Shown here: positions 62,536-64,000 of the stretch, piece by piece | Numbering within the stretch: the stretch's first letter is position 1 | How the letters are laid out: each line of letters begins with the position of its first letter | Assembly: GCA_965233625.1 (NCBI GenBank) | Contig: OZ247499.1 | Location: 1,426,001 to 1,490,000 of the forward strand | DNA length: 64,000 nt | DNA from: G965233625 sp965233625 | Lineage (GTDB): Bacteria > Planctomycetota > Planctomycetia > Pirellulales > Pirellulaceae | Direction of reading: 5' to 3' | Notes under the pieces: generated by a model | Told to the model about the DNA's origin: nothing | Seen by the model: only the letters and a program-made list of their open reading frames with translations | The model's database searches: none | Made by a program: the position numbers and the translations under genes

Positions 62536-64000
62536 ATGACAGACCAATCCAACCAGCCAGACGGCGTGGGTAGATACCGGCTAATTACGGGGGTCACTGG
62601 CCTTCTGGGGGACTATCTTCTGCGCGACTTCACGGCGCAGAACCAGCGTGTGGCAGTGCTTGTCCGCAAGTCGCGGCGGCTATCGGCGGTGGAAAGAATC
62701 GATAGCCAGCTCTCGCACTGGGAAAGGCAATGGGGCCGGCAACTGCCGCGGCCCGTCGTGCTGGAAGGTGATATCACGCAGCCCTTGCTGGGCCTCGACG
62801 CCGGCGATGTTGCCTGGGTGAAGCAGAACTGCGGCAGCATGCTGCATTCAGCCGCCAGCCTGATGTTCGAAGAACAGGACGGGCAACCCTGGAAGTCCAA
62901 CGTGGACGGTGTCCGCAACGTGCTGGAGCTATGCCGCGCGGCGGGCATCCGCGCCCTCGACCATATCTCCACATCGTACGTCTGCGGACTGCGTAGCGGT
63001 CTGGTGCGCGAGACCGAATTGCATGTGGGTCAGCAGTTTGGCAACCCTTACGAAGAGTCGAAGGCGCAGGCCGAGCAGCTTGTTCACCAGGCAACGCATC
63101 TCGACACCTTCCGCATCTTCCGCCCTTCGATCATTGTTGGCGATTCTCAGACCGGGTTTACCTCCACCTTTCATGGCTTCTACACACCACTGCGCATCGT
63201 TGCTGGTCTGCTGGGGCAGGTCAGTTTTGAAGACGCGGTGCAGGTGGATTATCTGAAGCTACTAGGGATGAATGGCGATGAGCGCAAAAACTTTGTGCCC
63301 GTCGATTACGTCGCATCGGCTATCGCAGGACTGATTTTCCGCGACGCGCCGCAACAACAGACTTACGCCGTCGTTTCGCGGAATCCGGTAAAAGTACGCC
63401 GCCTGCTGGACACCTTTATCCGTGTCGGCGCCGAGGCGAATAAGAACGCTGCCGCTGCTGGTGATGCTGGACGTAAAGCCCGCGGACAGTTCGATATGTC
63501 CGCTTATCAAAGCCAGTACGTGGATCAGTTCTCGGTGTACCGCAGCTACTGGCGTGACGATCCAGACTTCGACGATGCCAACACCCGCAGAGCCGTTCCC
63601 GACATTCACTGTCCCGAACTCACGGACGACGTACTAAGCCGCCTCTGTGAATACGCGCTTCAGGCAAATTTTGGCTTCCCGCCGCCACCCTACACGCCTC
63701 CGGCGTTTTCGCTTCCCAACTGGTTGAGTGAATCGGCCCAGAAGCAAACGCAACAGTCGCCTGCCGCAAGCCTTCTGCAGATCAACGCGACCGGACCGGG
63801 TGGCGGACAGTTCACCGTCGATCTTACAACGCAACCGTACAGATTCACGCCCGGGCTGACCGGCGACAATGACGAAGCGGAATTGCCGGCGACTGTGTTC
63901 GAGCAGTTGACCCGTAATCCGTCGTCGCTGCAAACAAGCGTCCAGCAACAGCAGGTTCAGCTACGTGGCGACAGCGCCGCGGACAAACTCTCAGCACTAG
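62536..64000 (+). CDS. thioester-reductase-like extended SDR (3' end outside window)
   Basis: Reads from ATG 62536 to the window end with no stop, at least 488 residues. The N-terminal Rossmann loop is TGVTGLLG (residues 18-25) and the catalytic Tyr172 and Lys176 lie in NPYEESK. LHSAASLMFEEQD and STSYVCG match the fatty-acyl-CoA/thioester-reductase (NAD_binding_4) group. These enzymes reduce an acyl thioester to aldehyde or alcohol with NADPH. The region after about residue 300 is Gln/Pro/Ala-rich and may join another domain beyond the window. It continues the lipid cluster. Confidence 0.85.
   Translation, partial: MTDQSNQPDGVGRYRLITGVTGLLGDYLLRDFTAQNQRVAVLVRKSRRLSAVERIDSQLSHWERQWGRQLPRPVVLEGDITQPLLGLDAGDVAWVKQNCGSMLHSAASLMFEEQDGQPWKSNVDGVRNVLELCRAAGIRALDHISTSYVCGLRSGLVRETELHVGQQFGNPYEESKAQAEQLVHQATHLDTFRIFRPSIIVGDSQTGFTSTFHGFYTPLRIVAGLLGQVSFEDAVQVDYLKLLGMNGDERKNFVPVDYVASAIAGLIFRDAPQQQTYAVVSRNPVKVRRLLDTFIRVGAEANKNAAAAGDAGRKARGQFDMSAYQSQYVDQFSVYRSYWRDDPDFDDANTRRAVPDIHCPELTDDVLSRLCEYALQANFGFPPPPYTPPAFSLPNWLSESAQKQTQQSPAASLLQINATGPGGGQFTVDLTTQPYRFTPGLTGDNDEAELPATVFEQLTRNPSSLQTSVQQQQVQLRGDSAADKLSAL

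Noticed and set aside
1..64000. tRNA genes and CRISPR arrays.
   Set aside because: No TpsiC-loop consensus with cloverleaf context and no regularly spaced direct repeats were seen.

Overview
The window (about 57% GC by eye) reads as a chromosomal segment of a planctomycete-like bacterium. The grounds are: an isolated mraZ-rsmH pair with no fts/mur genes after it, a DRG-type GTPase, a secretin with a long Gly-rich insert, several unusual fusion proteins, and a tad-type pilus locus beside a type II secretion/type IV pilus locus. The phylum is an inference; I do not name a genus. No rRNA, tRNA or CRISPR was seen.

Layout. 0-8.6 kb: topoisomerase IB (5' cut off by the window), glutamate dehydrogenase, then on the minus strand two radical SAM proteins, a small exported protein, a parallel beta-helix protein and a LysM membrane protein. 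8.6-10.4 kb: rsmH and mraZ (minus) separated by about 400 bases that fold into a chain of stem-loops. 11.1-14.3 kb: sucC, sucD and a DRG-like TGS GTPase. 14.3-18.9 kb: a TPR protein, nicotinate phosphoribosyltransferase and a PSP1-sulfite reductase fusion.

19.4-26.7 kb: a Flp/Tad pilus locus (flp, a 35-residue membrane peptide not in standard gene models, tadV/cpaA, tadE, cpaB, cpaC, cpaE). A 938-bp IS5-family element sits in the last codons of flp. Every intergenic gap carries a stable stem-loop. The ATPase and platform genes (tadA/B/C) are not here. 26.6-31.3 kb: a receiver-like protein, a HTH-EIIA fusion, a tandem SDR fusion, a 47-residue DUF2256 protein and a repeat-containing exported protein.

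31.7-46.8 kb: a T2SS/T4P-like assembly operon: two pseudopilins, GspL/PilM-N-like and GspM/PilO-like proteins, PilT-like and PilB/GspE-like ATPases, GspF/PilC, a kinase-like protein, two duplicated pilins each with its own promoter and terminator, a GspD secretin and a TPR lipoprotein.

47.2-64 kb: a signalling and lipid block. It holds an Hpt protein overlapping a receiver/HD-GYP protein, a PhcB-like methyltransferase divergent from a 1979-residue Ser/Thr-kinase/ATPase/GAF/histidine-kinase/receiver protein, then a 3-hydroxyacyl-CoA dehydrogenase-ketoreductase-like fusion, a condensation/wax-ester-type acyltransferase, an MMPL/RND exporter and a thioester-reductase-like protein that runs off the end. 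Together these could make, export, sense and respond to a lipid-derived signal; this is a hypothesis from gene content and order.
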